The notes under the pieces were generated by a model, which had not been told where the DNA came from, ran no database searches, and worked only from the letters and a program-made list of their open reading frames with translations. From NCBI GenBank assembly GCA_937941745.1, contig CALDGV010000637.1, forward strand, positions 1-14,428: a stretch of 14,428 nucleotides of DNA, given 5' to 3'. Of the stretch, positions 9,301-12,224 are shown one piece after another; position 1 is the stretch's first letter, and each line of letters begins with the position of its first letter. This stretch comes from an uncultured Prosthecobacter sp. (GTDB lineage Bacteria; Verrucomicrobiota; Verrucomicrobiia; Verrucomicrobiales; Verrucomicrobiaceae). The position numbers were made by a program, and so were the translations under genes.

Positions 9301-12072
9301 GATACTTCCCAGTTCATTTCTTCCGGCATCCTGAAGGTGGTGGGTGACCCTCAGCCGGCCCTGATCACCAGCCATCCCGTCTCCGCCACGAGGACCAAGG
9401 GCGATACGGTGCAGTTCACCATCACCTATTCCGGCACGGATCCAGTGACGGTGCAGTGGCAGAGGAACCTTGTTCTCTCCGGTCCAGCCGTCTGGACCGA
9501 CATCCCGGGGGCGAATGCCACCACGCTGACCTTGTCAGGGCTTGGACAGGCCGATGAGGGGCAGTATCGCGCCCGTGTCGTCAATTACGTGAATGCTCCT
9601 GATGGCAGCATCAGCGATCCCGCCAACCTGGTCGTCAATGTGCCTCTGGCCTTCATCAAGGATCTGCCCGCTGTGGTCAATGGACCGACCGGCCAGTCCG
9701 TCAGCCTCACGGTGATCGTGGAGGGCGAAGGTCCGTTCTCGTATGAGTGGCGTCTGAATGGCACGGCCATTCCGGGTGCGCCGAACGATCCTACCTTCAC
9801 CATCGCCTCGATGAGTGCGGCCACTGCCGGCAACTACACCGTCGTGGTGAGAGACCAGTTGAACAACGTCACCGGCGTCACCAGCCGGACCTGCAACGTC
9901 AAGCTCGCTCCAGCCGGAGTTGCCGTGGTGGTGCTTTCTCCCGAATCGCGCACCTTGCTCGCCGGTTCAGACATCACCTTGGAAGCCCTGCCCGGCGGTG
10001 ACACCCAGCAGCGTGTGACAGCCTGGCGTCGTAATGGCACCGCGATTCCTGGTGAATTCACCAACACACTCATCATGAACGGCATCACGGTCGCTCAGGC
10101 AGGTGAGTACACCTTCAAGGTGGACAACCGGGTGGTCAGCACTGGCAAGACCAGCACGGCCACCAGTGATCCTGCCTTCATCGTCGTCGTGGACAACCCC
10201 AACCGCATCGTTGCAGGACAGGTCGGCAAGTCGGCCAAAATGACCGTTGCTGTTGGAACCCCAAGCAAGGTCAAGCCCTTGTTCCGCTGGTTCAAGAATG
10301 GTGTGGAACTGCAGGAGAACGCCAAATTCAAAGGCGTGGCCACCAACACGCTGACCATCAACACGCTGGCCCTGGCTGACACGGACACCTACACCTGCCG
10401 TGTCACAGGGGCTGTCGGAACAACTCCCGTCATGGGCGGAACGCACTTCCTGCGTGTCTATGATTCTCCTCCTGAGATTGTGAAGACCACGCCTCCACCG
10501 GCAGGGATGGTCGGTCATTTCTACAGCTGGAAGATTCCTGTCACCAGCGATGTCGCAGCCACCTTGGGCGATCCTAGCCCCGATGCCTGGGAATCCACTC
10601 CAGCGACCTACTCGGTCAGAGGTCTGCCCGCCGGTTTGAAGCTGGATGCCGCCACTGGCTGGATCACGGGCCGCCCCACCGCGCCTAGCAAGGTTGCCAC
10701 GGGTGATTCCATCACCTTCACGGTGGCCAACGCAGTCAAGCCCGTGGGAGCCACTGCGATTGCTGCCACGACCTGGACCACGACGCTCGACATCAATCCG
10801 CTGCCCACGGGCATTGCTGGCGTGTACGCCGGGCCTGTGGAACGCAGTCCGACGCTCAACAATGACCTTGGTGGACGTTTTGACATGACGGTGACCTCGG
10901 CAGGGGCTTTCTCCGGCAAGCTGATCCTGGGCAGCGATGCCGCTCGTTCCTTCAGCGGCGCCTTCAACCTGAGCTTCAATGCACTTGGGGAACTGACTGC
11001 GGCACCCACAGCGGTGGTGAATCTGCCAGGAACCAAGACCTCGCCTCCGGTCGTGATTGCTTTCAACCTCCAGATCACACCGCCCGTCAATGTTGGGGAG
11101 CCTCCGGTCACGGTGCTTGCCTCGGCCACCATCTCTTACAGGAATGATTCCGTCGCGTTCAGCGCCTGGAGGAACAACTTTGCTTCCAGGGCCCTCGCCT
11201 CGGTATCGATGCTGCCTACGGCTTACACGGGAGGTCTCTCAGCCGCGCTTTACAACTTTGGCATGAGCCTCGCCACAGGAGACAGCCTCATCACCAACGT
11301 CAGCGTGCCGCAGGGCGCTGGATATTGCTTCTTCAGTGTCTCCGCCAGTGGTGGCTACACTCTTGCGGGTCGTCTGGCGGATGGCCTCGCCCTCACCGGA
11401 TCCTACTGGGTCGGACCGACGGGGCAGATCTTCGTCTATCAGACGCTCTACACAACAGCCCTGAAGGGTTCCATCCTGGGCAATCTTCAGATTGAGCGCG
11501 GCACCCTGCCTGCGGACAACGATCTTTCGGGCAGCCTGACCTGGGTGCGTCCTGCGGACGTCAAGTCGCGCCTCTACAAAGATGGATTTGGCCGGACGGG
11601 AACCCCTGTGACCACCCCGGTGCCCCTCATCGCCTTTGGCGGTCGCTTCGTCGAGCCTTCTGCAGCAAGCACCGTGCTTGGCGTGGTGACCTCGACTGGA
11701 ACTCTGGAGTTCAGCGAAGACGGTGACTTCCTGCCCGACGGCGCGGACATCTCCAGTGCCACCAACCCCAACTCGATCGACAACGTGACGCTGGCCGCTG
11801 GCAGCAAGGTGACAGTTCCAGCCAATGCCGCTGGCACTAAGCTGAGTGTCACGCACAAGACAGGCATCTTCTCCGGCACCTTTACCCTCGTGGATGGTGC
11901 GATGAAGCGGGCGACCCCTTACCTGGGGCTGGTCATCCGTCAGCGTACCAGCCTCCTGGGTGTGGAGCCTCGGCAGACGAAGCTTTATGGCCTCGGCTAC
12001 TTCCTGCTGACCCAGCCTCCAGGCACCAGTTCTTCGCCGCAGCGCTCAGGCATGGTCCTTTTTGAAGACTGA
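1..12072 (+). CDS. Giant modular PATR-repeat surface or secreted protein (5' end outside window)
   Basis: The frame is open from base 1 to the TGA at 12070-12072, giving 4023 visible residues. Repeat-like sequence precedes the GTG at 40, so that codon is not the start; the N-terminus and any signal peptide are upstream. Visible modules are PATR beta-strand repeats, LPxGL modules, GM-V-SG modules, a PAI-[SA]-Y repeat, delta-60 repeats, four Ig-like domains, a He_PIG domain and a C-terminal module. Composition is rich in Gly, Thr, Asn, Ser and Ala. I found only four cysteines (codons at 5923, 9892, 10396, 11326), as expected for an exported beta-solenoid protein. A 12-kb intact frame argues for selection. 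The family is that of verrucomicrobial 'autotransporter-associated beta strand repeat' proteins; adhesion, matrix or polymer binding are guesses. No catalytic domain was recognised. The end (GMVLFED) has no barrel signature or PEP-CTERM anchor. Confidence 0.93.
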   Translation: MLLDYSLNNASKLVDNTVLRLGGTRRGGTVVLSGGNHEEIVSQLVLEAGASKIYRDSGTSTLRLNGLFRAAGSSLYLDLGRIAKIDTPNVNGMLGAWAIIRDAITNPFWVIPGTTAFSYTVTADASNDFLFTPLVQSHVVRNGMIATFTSTGTLPGGLTAGVPYYIVSSSGSGQRVKVASTFNGPAINLTDNGSGTITMLAELGFQANPVSDTLSTADGHGLANGIRVRVRSYGQLPGGLLPDKDYWVIGAETRGFRLTEDSDGEGPAVDITSSGSGAHVIETQGTERRSGPAALTFEVNPDFAPASDGNNRVRVSIQHAPGNGPITASLTGAGTVGDPYVYTIYTTDDNNSNQAVSAFVAGDEIGGQKIADILNARVTPAAPSGITFPLFTNFPDTGSYGTLAGTLLTGGSYDNGSKELDWARNAGRPGASTNFDDGIIMPTGTGFYSSGWASNANNTILDNVSIGSLASPFSVRFANQVSATVSLLNSGTYSIRSGGILVSPTVAANDSTFTGAGRLTTENQGNLQNFMLHQHNPQGSLIINNRITNRVAVSRTGRLTGQNFRYLSMTVDLTEAQVAAGWTLPLTTFVNTGIRANTRVADIRYNRFVILDTNHDGTLRNQNYVFASPGSVAVSADATLPGGHPARRQITGLSTTADLAPGMTVTGAGITAGTTIEAIVDASTIRLSQENDAVFRAGTYTFTQVPTVINRLGITNDSNRFLITQMTNVSGLSVGMSVSGTGIADGTLVAEVSSSPAYIRLDKPHDGIHRTGVAFTFGGSTVRTGTLPVVVTLPGSSSDPNRRILDGVASTQGIVPGVSVTGPGLPGGTTVEVVLDNHTLYLNQYHDGNYRRAAYTFTGGTIPNGSAVRNASVPSSATDNTNRRRVMGVYITGGSGTTVSTNDLYIGMPISGPGIPFGAVIANIYNESDIELNANHFFTAESTTFVLTPTTGIEKLGAGTVVLNGASDYTGVTFIADGTVRAGSLTDGGVPGSLGASSGSSANLVFNGGELQYVGENTQTNRGFTVADFATLNIGHERTKAVFSGVITSGQDSLNKDGPGTLELNGNANLAFMKVEQGRLLLQTTDANPAPGGFSPSNFSQSALTSLILGGGTLELRGAGEGSVTQNFGSQLTVDSGATTVKVTSVPSTDPAALTAPTTRLNIMGQEELTPVIRKSGGSVHFIENPEGLGFADIFLYLPTSDRQRLLPWATYQDTTNINNPGVNHFATVELATTGNATSGGAVVSADAVGLYDPGSIYNTPSGWATNSSITARNSARTLNITEGTLDINNVPIALSGNVSSTRYANILRYSNTSNGTVTIDAGRTLELVGGAILAATSVYQGQKVIDGPGNITGGALNDVNSDFMMHNYNMTTPFTINANIVDRTSLAAHFNGSFGRGTVRTSQTQMNINNNQLPVDFYATVRPGMRVSGPGIQAGTVVDTVEPTYRRIILSLPATGNHTDQVYTFTDTTNFVQVGTGTTVLGGNNTYTGNTYVHGGVLRLNSANAVPGGIGVTGGTSSIIVEGGVVGLGAGDFTRSTGTEASQILFTGNGGFAAYGAERTVNIGGGAVPQTLRFGNNGFVPDGSSLILGSHDATHKLLFANPLDLSAFSQAIRVEDSPIEVEAELTGALSGLGRMIKFGLGTLRLGASNTQSGGVEIAEGRLIAASVADVFGASSGIVRLGTSLTNTSSQAAVELQYEGGTVANPLQVGSVNVRGASWVAGGVVESTQAAANVGEEASSMVVSGFPAIAYYDATNQDLKYVRALDARGSAWGIPVTVASRGNVGRNPSMQIINGNPAISYYDDDSGMLMFVRATDAQGVVWGAPTSILEQSSPTAVAVQADGKILVGGLFTRFDGLTRYRLVRLNLDGSLDTGFNAFVMNGEVRAIHVLPDGKILIGGSFTALRANGSAVTNTTVNRIARLNTDGSLDTSVNPNANGDVRVFVPQGDGKIMVGGSFTTISEVTRTRLARLNANCTLDTSFTNTDIRNGEVRAIIPEDADNDGDPESYAIAGSFTSIRGDGNRNRLARINANATLAAFNPNANNTVMDMVRLPSGKFVVGGAFTLFSDVISRTRLARLNNDGTVDESFAQEVNAEVRDLHLEADGSVLVSGIFTQIGDSVRNFVGRILPSGNVDPAFIPNPDAEVRSLTTMPDGKIVIGGNFTKTGATIQQYAGRLLPTGAADPGIARHILDVGFYSSLYSVNGNPAIAYQNAIGNDVFYIRATDANGTNWPDPELIDSAGDVGFGITLSVANFGGDLIAKDNRGTESTVDDEVTISGTVGFVGVPVIAYGDATNLRLKWAVSNNTNGTGNVGVGLGQAMTNWSVPQPIPGTGNVGRHFSLRVVDGYPAIAYQTSDTRQLRYIRALNPGGITHNLRVPGTGEILRILVSALTFSTSTSWGSPVTLDNTAADVGSFPSLALINGQPTTAKDRPAVSYYDATNGDLKFVRSTDSVGDIWEASQLIVANSDVGRSSSLIVTDGVPAISYYNATAGDLEFVALNQASGYSRVTLTGNTTWSGPVTLNGSTIFNPTAGTLAQLTGLVSGAAGFRLAGEGTLSLQGNNTFASSLERPGQTTGPGTAVNGGVILRSGTLLAGSSGALGSATVELGDAVPQQISVDRASLGTSVLLGGGYFRADHDGLTINANGPGAFVGVAATVDGLYLGLTSTTADPGLDRLTGDVADGTALRLFGTTIPTGLQGGLTYYARGSSASTFQVSLTPGGAAVNFNSEGFNLFFIEDDKLSRQILVKDESSHPERNGVYRVSITTDNSQLAAGRINLVRVSAMDSVAEMSFGTRATVSGGTLQGKSYYIGSTVTDVNISAVQWIEDTAAANVALLANAAGITIGNSIDVNAIPGTPASILGAAGTITSGSVAFSGPITLQNRNAAAQDAETLQILSNISGGYGVSFNGTISEAAGQDRLSLMKTGAGVATLTGNNSFQGGINISEGVLLVMNNPSTALPGQSGTGTGTVQIQAGTVLGGLGSVGGPVTMAGIVGSQAVLRPGDPTSSSAPVETLTINAPLTVGAHSVIEFTLGATNYTRLAGTSVNLATATSSILVQLAPGYVPADNTEFQILDIDTLTLFGGNSNLLNLLQLPASKVWDTSQFISSGILKVVGDPQPALITSHPVSATRTKGDTVQFTITYSGTDPVTVQWQRNLVLSGPAVWTDIPGANATTLTLSGLGQADEGQYRARVVNYVNAPDGSISDPANLVVNVPLAFIKDLPAVVNGPTGQSVSLTVIVEGEGPFSYEWRLNGTAIPGAPNDPTFTIASMSAATAGNYTVVVRDQLNNVTGVTSRTCNVKLAPAGVAVVVLSPESRTLLAGSDITLEALPGGDTQQRVTAWRRNGTAIPGEFTNTLIMNGITVAQAGEYTFKVDNRVVSTGKTSTATSDPAFIVVVDNPNRIVAGQVGKSAKMTVAVGTPSKVKPLFRWFKNGVELQENAKFKGVATNTLTINTLALADTDTYTCRVTGAVGTTPVMGGTHFLRVYDSPPEIVKTTPPPAGMVGHFYSWKIPVTSDVAATLGDPSPDAWESTPATYSVRGLPAGLKLDAATGWITGRPTAPSKVATGDSITFTVANAVKPVGATAIAATTWTTTLDINPLPTGIAGVYAGPVERSPTLNNDLGGRFDMTVTSAGAFSGKLILGSDAARSFSGAFNLSFNALGELTAAPTAVVNLPGTKTSPPVVIAFNLQITPPVNVGEPPVTVLASATISYRNDSVAFSAWRNNFASRALASVSMLPTAYTGGLSAALYNFGMSLATGDSLITNVSVPQGAGYCFFSVSASGGYTLAGRLADGLALTGSYWVGPTGQIFVYQTLYTTALKGSILGNLQIERGTLPADNDLSGSLTWVRPADVKSRLYKDGFGRTGTPVTTPVPLIAFGGRFVEPSAASTVLGVVTSTGTLEFSEDGDFLPDGADISSATNPNSIDNVTLAAGSKVTVPANAAGTKLSVTHKTGIFSGTFTLVDGAMKRATPYLGLVIRQRTSLLGVEPRQTKLYGLGYFLLTQPPGTSSSPQRSGMVLFED
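361..846 (+). repeat. Two tandem LPGGL modules
   Basis: Two copies of about 79 residues each, 361-597 and 610-846. Shared features in order: a 'loss of constraint' phrase (VVRNGM / GLANGI), the LPGGL core followed by a YY or YW pair (TAGVPYYIV / LPDKDYWVI), a substrate-like V-K-V or F-R-L strand, and a closing A-I/V-D/N-[IL]-T-[SD]-x-GSG turn. A diverged third copy lies at 7963-8214. From memory, modules with an LPxGLtxgxxYyV core also occur in phage tail and adhesin proteins. The function of the module is unknown to me. Confidence 0.7.
880..1128 (+). other. Beta-rich single module of uncertain family
   Basis: About 83 residues with the order FEVNP, SDGNNRVRVSIQ, TGAGTVGDPYVYTIY and a closing amphipathic ADILNA helix. 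The order (strand, G-N-x-[IV]-x-V strand, turn, strand, short helix ending in N-A) resembles small modules seen next to LPxGL modules in phage-like structural proteins. I do not recognise a named family and no function is assigned. Confidence 0.35.
1144..1698 (+). other. PATR-associated beta-helix segment
   Basis: Beta-solenoid-like sequence leading into the GM-V-SG array. It contains LDWARNAG, then FYSSGWASNANNTILDN, a SGTYSIRSGGILVSP strand pair, and NPQGSLIINNRITNR. In PATR proteins an 'sGGilvs' strand and an 'l.I.a.I' strand usually come just before the KxGxGT repeat. Here the expected KxGxGT unit is delayed until 2854 by the GM-V-SG modules. The equivalent segment in the second block is about 3830-4190. 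Confidence 0.55.
1699..2844 (+). repeat. Five tandem GM-V-SG-x-GI modules
   Basis: Copies at about 1699-1881, 1900-2109, 2119-2337, 2338-2580 and 2581-2844, each 60-88 residues. The core reads GMTVTGAGITAGTTI, GMSVSGTGIADGTLV, GVSVTGPGLPGGTTV and GMPISGPGIPFGAVI in copies 2-5. Each is followed by a hydrophobic strand, an I/L-x-L strand with a D/N-H-D-G or similar turn, and a closing Y-T-F-T or equivalent. Copy 1 is the most diverged (TGIRANTRV). A preceding D-x-N-R-R/F phrase recurs in copies 3-5. A sixth copy lies apart at 4195-4404. I know similar 'vGmxVsGxGIxxGT' motifs from phage and surface proteins, but not their function. Confidence 0.8.
2854..2955 (+). repeat. PATR beta-strand repeat 1
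   Basis: The sequence runs EKLGAGTVVLNGASDYTGVT and then an IADGTVRAGSL strand. This fits the PATR consensus KxGxGTLxLxGxNxYTGxTxxxxGTLxxx closely. It follows the five-copy GM-V-SG array directly. Confidence 0.88.
3157..3255 (+). repeat. PATR beta-strand repeat 2
   Basis: NKDGPGTLELNGNANLAFMK followed by VEQGRLLLQT. The KxGxGTLxLxG core is clear; the NTYTG turn is replaced by NLAFM. It follows a GGELQYVGE and AVFSGVI strand pair typical of the sequence between PATR units. Confidence 0.8.
4195..4404 (+). repeat. Sixth GM-V-SG-x-GI module, isolated
   Basis: About 70 residues with the core GMRVSGPGIQAGTVVDTV, an IILSLPATGNH strand and turn, and the closing YTFTD. It sits between an NIVDR strand and PATR unit 3, the same position that the five-copy array takes in the first block. 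Confidence 0.8.
4411..4530 (+). repeat. PATR beta-strand repeat 3
   Basis: VGTGTTVLGGNNTYTGNTYV followed by HGGVLRLNSANAVPGG. This is the best match to the classical NTYTGxT turn in the window, and the trailing A-x-P-G-G phrase is also typical of these repeats. Confidence 0.9.
4897..5034 (+). repeat. PATR beta-strand repeat 4
   Basis: IKFGLGTLRLGASNTQSGGV followed by IAEGRLIAAS and FGASSGI. The KxGxGTLxL core is kept. It is the last beta-helix unit before the PAI-[SA]-Y and delta-60 region; the strand pattern resumes after 7512. Confidence 0.85.
5197..7512 (+). repeat. Seven-copy PAI-[SA]-Y repeat, split 2 + 5
   Basis: Copies at 5197-5346, 5347-5499, 6574-6723, 6724-6999, 7000-7230, 7231-7401 and 7402-7512. 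The pattern per copy is [ND]-V-G, a hydrophobic S-L/M strand, G-x-PAI-[SA]-YYD-A-T-N, D-L-K-[FY]-V-R-x-D and a W-G-x-P strand. Copies 1, 2, 6 and 7 are clearest; copy 4 carries an insertion and copy 7 lacks the last W strand. The delta-60 block at 5500-6558 separates copies 2 and 3. Repeat length and count suit a seven-bladed beta-propeller, but this is an inference. I know the repeat from long bacterial surface proteins without a settled function. Confidence 0.75.
5500..6558 (+). repeat. Seven delta-60 repeats
   Basis: Seven units of about 45-55 residues match the delta-60 repeat (TIGR02608-type) pattern: V-R-A-I/L, L-P-DGKI-L-I-GG-S-F-T, a turn, R-[IL]-A-R-L-N-x-DGSLDTSF. Clear cores are DGKILVGGLFT, DGKILIGGSFT, DGKIMVGGSFT and DGKIVIGGNFT. 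Unit 4 (about 5968-6132) replaces the DGKI core with a D-A-D-N-D-G-D-P-E run but keeps AGSFT. The units lie between copies 2 and 3 of the surrounding PAI-[SA]-Y repeat. Delta-60 repeats are known from large secreted bacterial proteins; a propeller-like fold is likely from the unit length. Confidence 0.9.
7639..7821 (+). repeat. PATR beta-strand repeat 5, with loop insertion
   Basis: FRLAGEGTLSLQGNNTFASS, then a loop rich in Gly, Pro and Thr, then GGVILRSGTLLAGSSGALGS. The G-x-GTLxLxGxNTF core and the closing SGTLLAGS strand are clear. The loop between them (about 7702-7752) is longer than in the other units. Confidence 0.82.
7963..8214 (+). repeat. Third LPxGL-like module (diverged)
   Basis: The core is IPTGLQGGLTYYARG, followed by TFQVSLTPGGAAVNF, which parallels LPGGL...YY...V-K-V...A-I-N-L in the copies at 361-846. 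VADGTALRL fills the place of VRNGMIATF. It sits directly before the ILVKDE module. Confidence 0.65.
8215..8481 (+). other. ILVKDE-NGVY module, phage structural type
   Basis: About 89 residues with RQILVKDESSHPERNGVYRV, then INLVRVSAMDSVAEMSFG, a TVSGGTLQGKSYYIG strand pair and a final VQWIED. The order matches a module I know from phage tail proteins and large bacterial surface proteins: [RV]-x-LVKdx-NG-[IV]-Y-x-V, W/L-x-R-x-x-D, V-x-x-G, W-x-x. No enzymatic role is implied. Family assignment is from memory of the pattern. Confidence 0.6.
8755..8976 (+). repeat. PATR beta-strand repeat 6 and trailing strands
   Basis: LMKTGAGVATLTGNNSFQGG, ISEGVLLVMN and then GTVQIQAGTVLGGLGSVGG. This is the last PATR unit. 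The strand LGGLGSVGGPV and the following VLRPGDP are the usual close of an autotransporter-type passenger beta-helix. Confidence 0.88.
8977..9351 (+). other. Beta-helix closing segment
   Basis: VLRPGDP, then VETLTINAPLTVGAHSVIEF and a VQLAPGYVPADNTEFQILDI stretch. The order (x-x-PG, a T-L-x-I/V strand, a gas-like V-I-E-F strand, a final F-x-I-L-D strand) is the common end of PATR passenger domains. After it the sequence changes to Ig-like domains. Confidence 0.65.
9352..10464 (+). repeat. Four tandem Ig-like domains
   Basis: Domains at about 9352-9642, 9643-9912, 9913-10194 and 10195-10464. Each shows the I-set hallmarks of a central Trp strand (VQWQRN, YEWRLNG, TAWRRNG, FRWFKNG) and a late D/A-x-G/D-x-Y strand (EGQYRARV, AGNYTVVV, AGEYTFKV, TDTYTCRV). 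The canonical disulfide is absent: the only late-strand Cys in this set, codon 10396, has no partner at the Trp strand. Such domains normally act as spacers or binding modules in exported proteins. Confidence 0.88.
10465..10794 (+). other. He_PIG-type putative Ig domain
   Basis: The phrase YSVRGLPAGLKLDAATGWIT followed by GRPTAPSK is the signature of putative Ig (He_PIG-type) domains: GLPxGLxxxxxTGxIxGxPT. An FTVAN strand and a W-T-T-x-L-D-I strand close it. It links the Ig array to the C-terminal module. Confidence 0.85.
10795..12069 (+). other. Verrucomicrobial-type C-terminal module
   Basis: About 425 residues in two halves. The first begins GIAGVYAGPVERS, continues with a FDMTVTSAGAFSGKLILG strand pair and SFSGAFNLSF. 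The second has GYCFFSVSASGGYTLAGRLA, DGLALTGSYWVGP and GSLTWVRPADVKSRLYKDGF. The tail carries GIFSGTFTLVDG, a K-R-A-T stretch, GLVIRQ, YGLGYFLLTQP and a final SGMVLFED. I know this layout from the C-termini of giant Verrucomicrobia and Planctomycetes proteins. It has no alternating aromatic barrel strands and no PEP-CTERM motif, so it may be an attachment or export-recognition domain; that role is a guess. Confidence 0.65.
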
Positions 12073-12224
12073 TCTCCTCGGATGAACAGAAAGAGGTGTT
12101 CTGACTTTCTTTCACAAGCCATGTAATAACCAAGTACATACCCTGCATGGACTTCGCGACTTGAAATCTGGACGCCGATTCGATTTAATCCTTCCAAATT
12201 CCAAATAATCCCCCCTCGAACATT
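12073..12224. other. Intergenic region, AT-rich
   Basis: These 152 bases are clearly richer in A+T than the flanking genes and contain a promoter candidate (12161-12189). No strong intrinsic terminator follows the TGA: only short, mutually overlapping stems are present near 12076-12110, none GC-rich with a T tract. A weak ATGTA/TACAT inverted pair is at 12121-12125 and 12135-12139. Confidence 0.6.
12161..12189 (+). promoter_or_regulatory. Sigma-70-type promoter candidate for the second gene
   Basis: TTGAAA (12161-12166) and TTTAAT (12184-12189) each match the consensus at five of six positions with an ideal 17-base spacer. Transcription would begin near 12196, giving a leader of about 30 bases before the ATG at 12225. 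It implies that the second gene can be expressed separately from the giant gene. The consensus is that of model bacteria; no TG extension is present. Confidence 0.5.

Noticed and set aside
9352..10464. Ig array as DNA-level tandem repeat
   Set aside because: The four domains share fold residues but not obvious nucleotide identity, so they are old duplications rather than a recent tandem array.
12076..12110. Hairpin terminator after the giant gene
   Set aside because: Only short stems exist: CCTC/GAGG, GAACA/TGTTC and AGAAAG/CTTTCT. They overlap each other, are not GC-rich, and no T run follows. They are not enough to call an intrinsic terminator.
12121..12139. ATGTA...TACAT inverted repeat as an operator
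   Set aside because: A five-base inverted pair with a nine-base centre is expected by chance in AT-rich DNA, and it lies upstream of rather than over the promoter candidate.
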